Origin: an uncultured Streptococcus sp.
GTDB taxonomy: Bacteria > Bacillota > Bacilli > Lactobacillales > Streptococcaceae
Reading direction: 5' to 3'
DNA: 5,779 nucleotides
Assembly: GCA_934215455.1 (NCBI GenBank)
Contig: CAKPZX010000069.1
Location: 1 to 5,779, forward strand
In this document: in pieces, positions 5,734 through 5,779 of the stretch
Position numbering within the stretch: the stretch's first letter is position 1
How the letters are laid out: the number at the start of each line of letters is the position of its first letter
Program-made: the position numbers and the translations under genes
Notes under the pieces: generated by a model
The model's input: only the letters and a program-made list of their open reading frames with translations
Databases searched by the model: none
What the model was told of the DNA's origin: nothing

Positions 5734-5779
5734 TCAATTATTTTTGGATTGTCGAGCAAGACGCAGTGGTTGAGTGGGC
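5708..5779 (+). repeat. Composite hairpin repeat, copy 2 (inverted, cut by window end)
   Basis: These 72 bp match the reverse complement of 1815-1886 at 70 positions; the differences are at 5740 and 5754. Identity begins abruptly at GAGGCT. The bases before it (GAAAA here, GATAT in copy 1) differ apart from shared As, which marks the element's end. The remaining part, with hairpins 2 and 1, should continue beyond 5779. Confidence 0.85.

Overview
The window looks like chromosomal DNA of a Streptococcus, most likely an oral species of the mitis/sanguinis/parasanguinis type. The evidence is a GluRS, an EstA-type esterase and an RNase J2 that all read as streptococcal, a moderately AT-rich composition, canonical SigA-type promoters, strong AGGAGG-type ribosome binding sites, and a 'TGGGACAGAAAT...' intergenic hairpin repeat of a kind common in low-GC Gram-positives. 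The species call is inference.

All four recognisable genes are on the minus strand, so transcription runs right to left. From right to left the window holds: (i) 5708-5779, the start of a hairpin repeat cut by the window edge; (ii) 5195-5658, a palindrome, a strong promoter and about 413 nt of structured RNA ending in an intrinsic terminator; (iii) 4625-5167, a 180-residue protein I do not recognise, starting just after that terminator behind a near-perfect Shine-Dalgarno; (iv) a strong terminator (4558-4590), then a promoter (4514-4542) and an 86-nt leader; (v) 2760-4421, RNase J2 (rnjB), starting with GTG; (vi) a hairpin/terminator in the 70-nt gap; (vii) 1907-2689, the EstA esterase; (viii) 1711-1886, a full copy of the hairpin repeat, inverted relative to copy (i); (ix) a gltX promoter (1639-1667), gltX (127-1584) and its terminator (94-119). 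Positions 1-92 hold no gene that I can support.

The units are probably independent: ncRNA/leader plus unknown protein; rnjB, perhaps with estA by read-through; and gltX alone. gltX is housekeeping translation, rnjB is mRNA processing and decay, and estA is a serine esterase. The most interesting part is the structured RNA upstream of the unknown gene. It has its own promoter and terminator and several clear stems, it matches no riboswitch, T-box, tmRNA, RNase P or 6S signature that I know, and its layout suggests either a stand-alone ncRNA or an attenuating leader. The second point of interest is the pair of near-identical inverted repeats (70/72) bracketing the estA-rnjB-unknown-RNA block.
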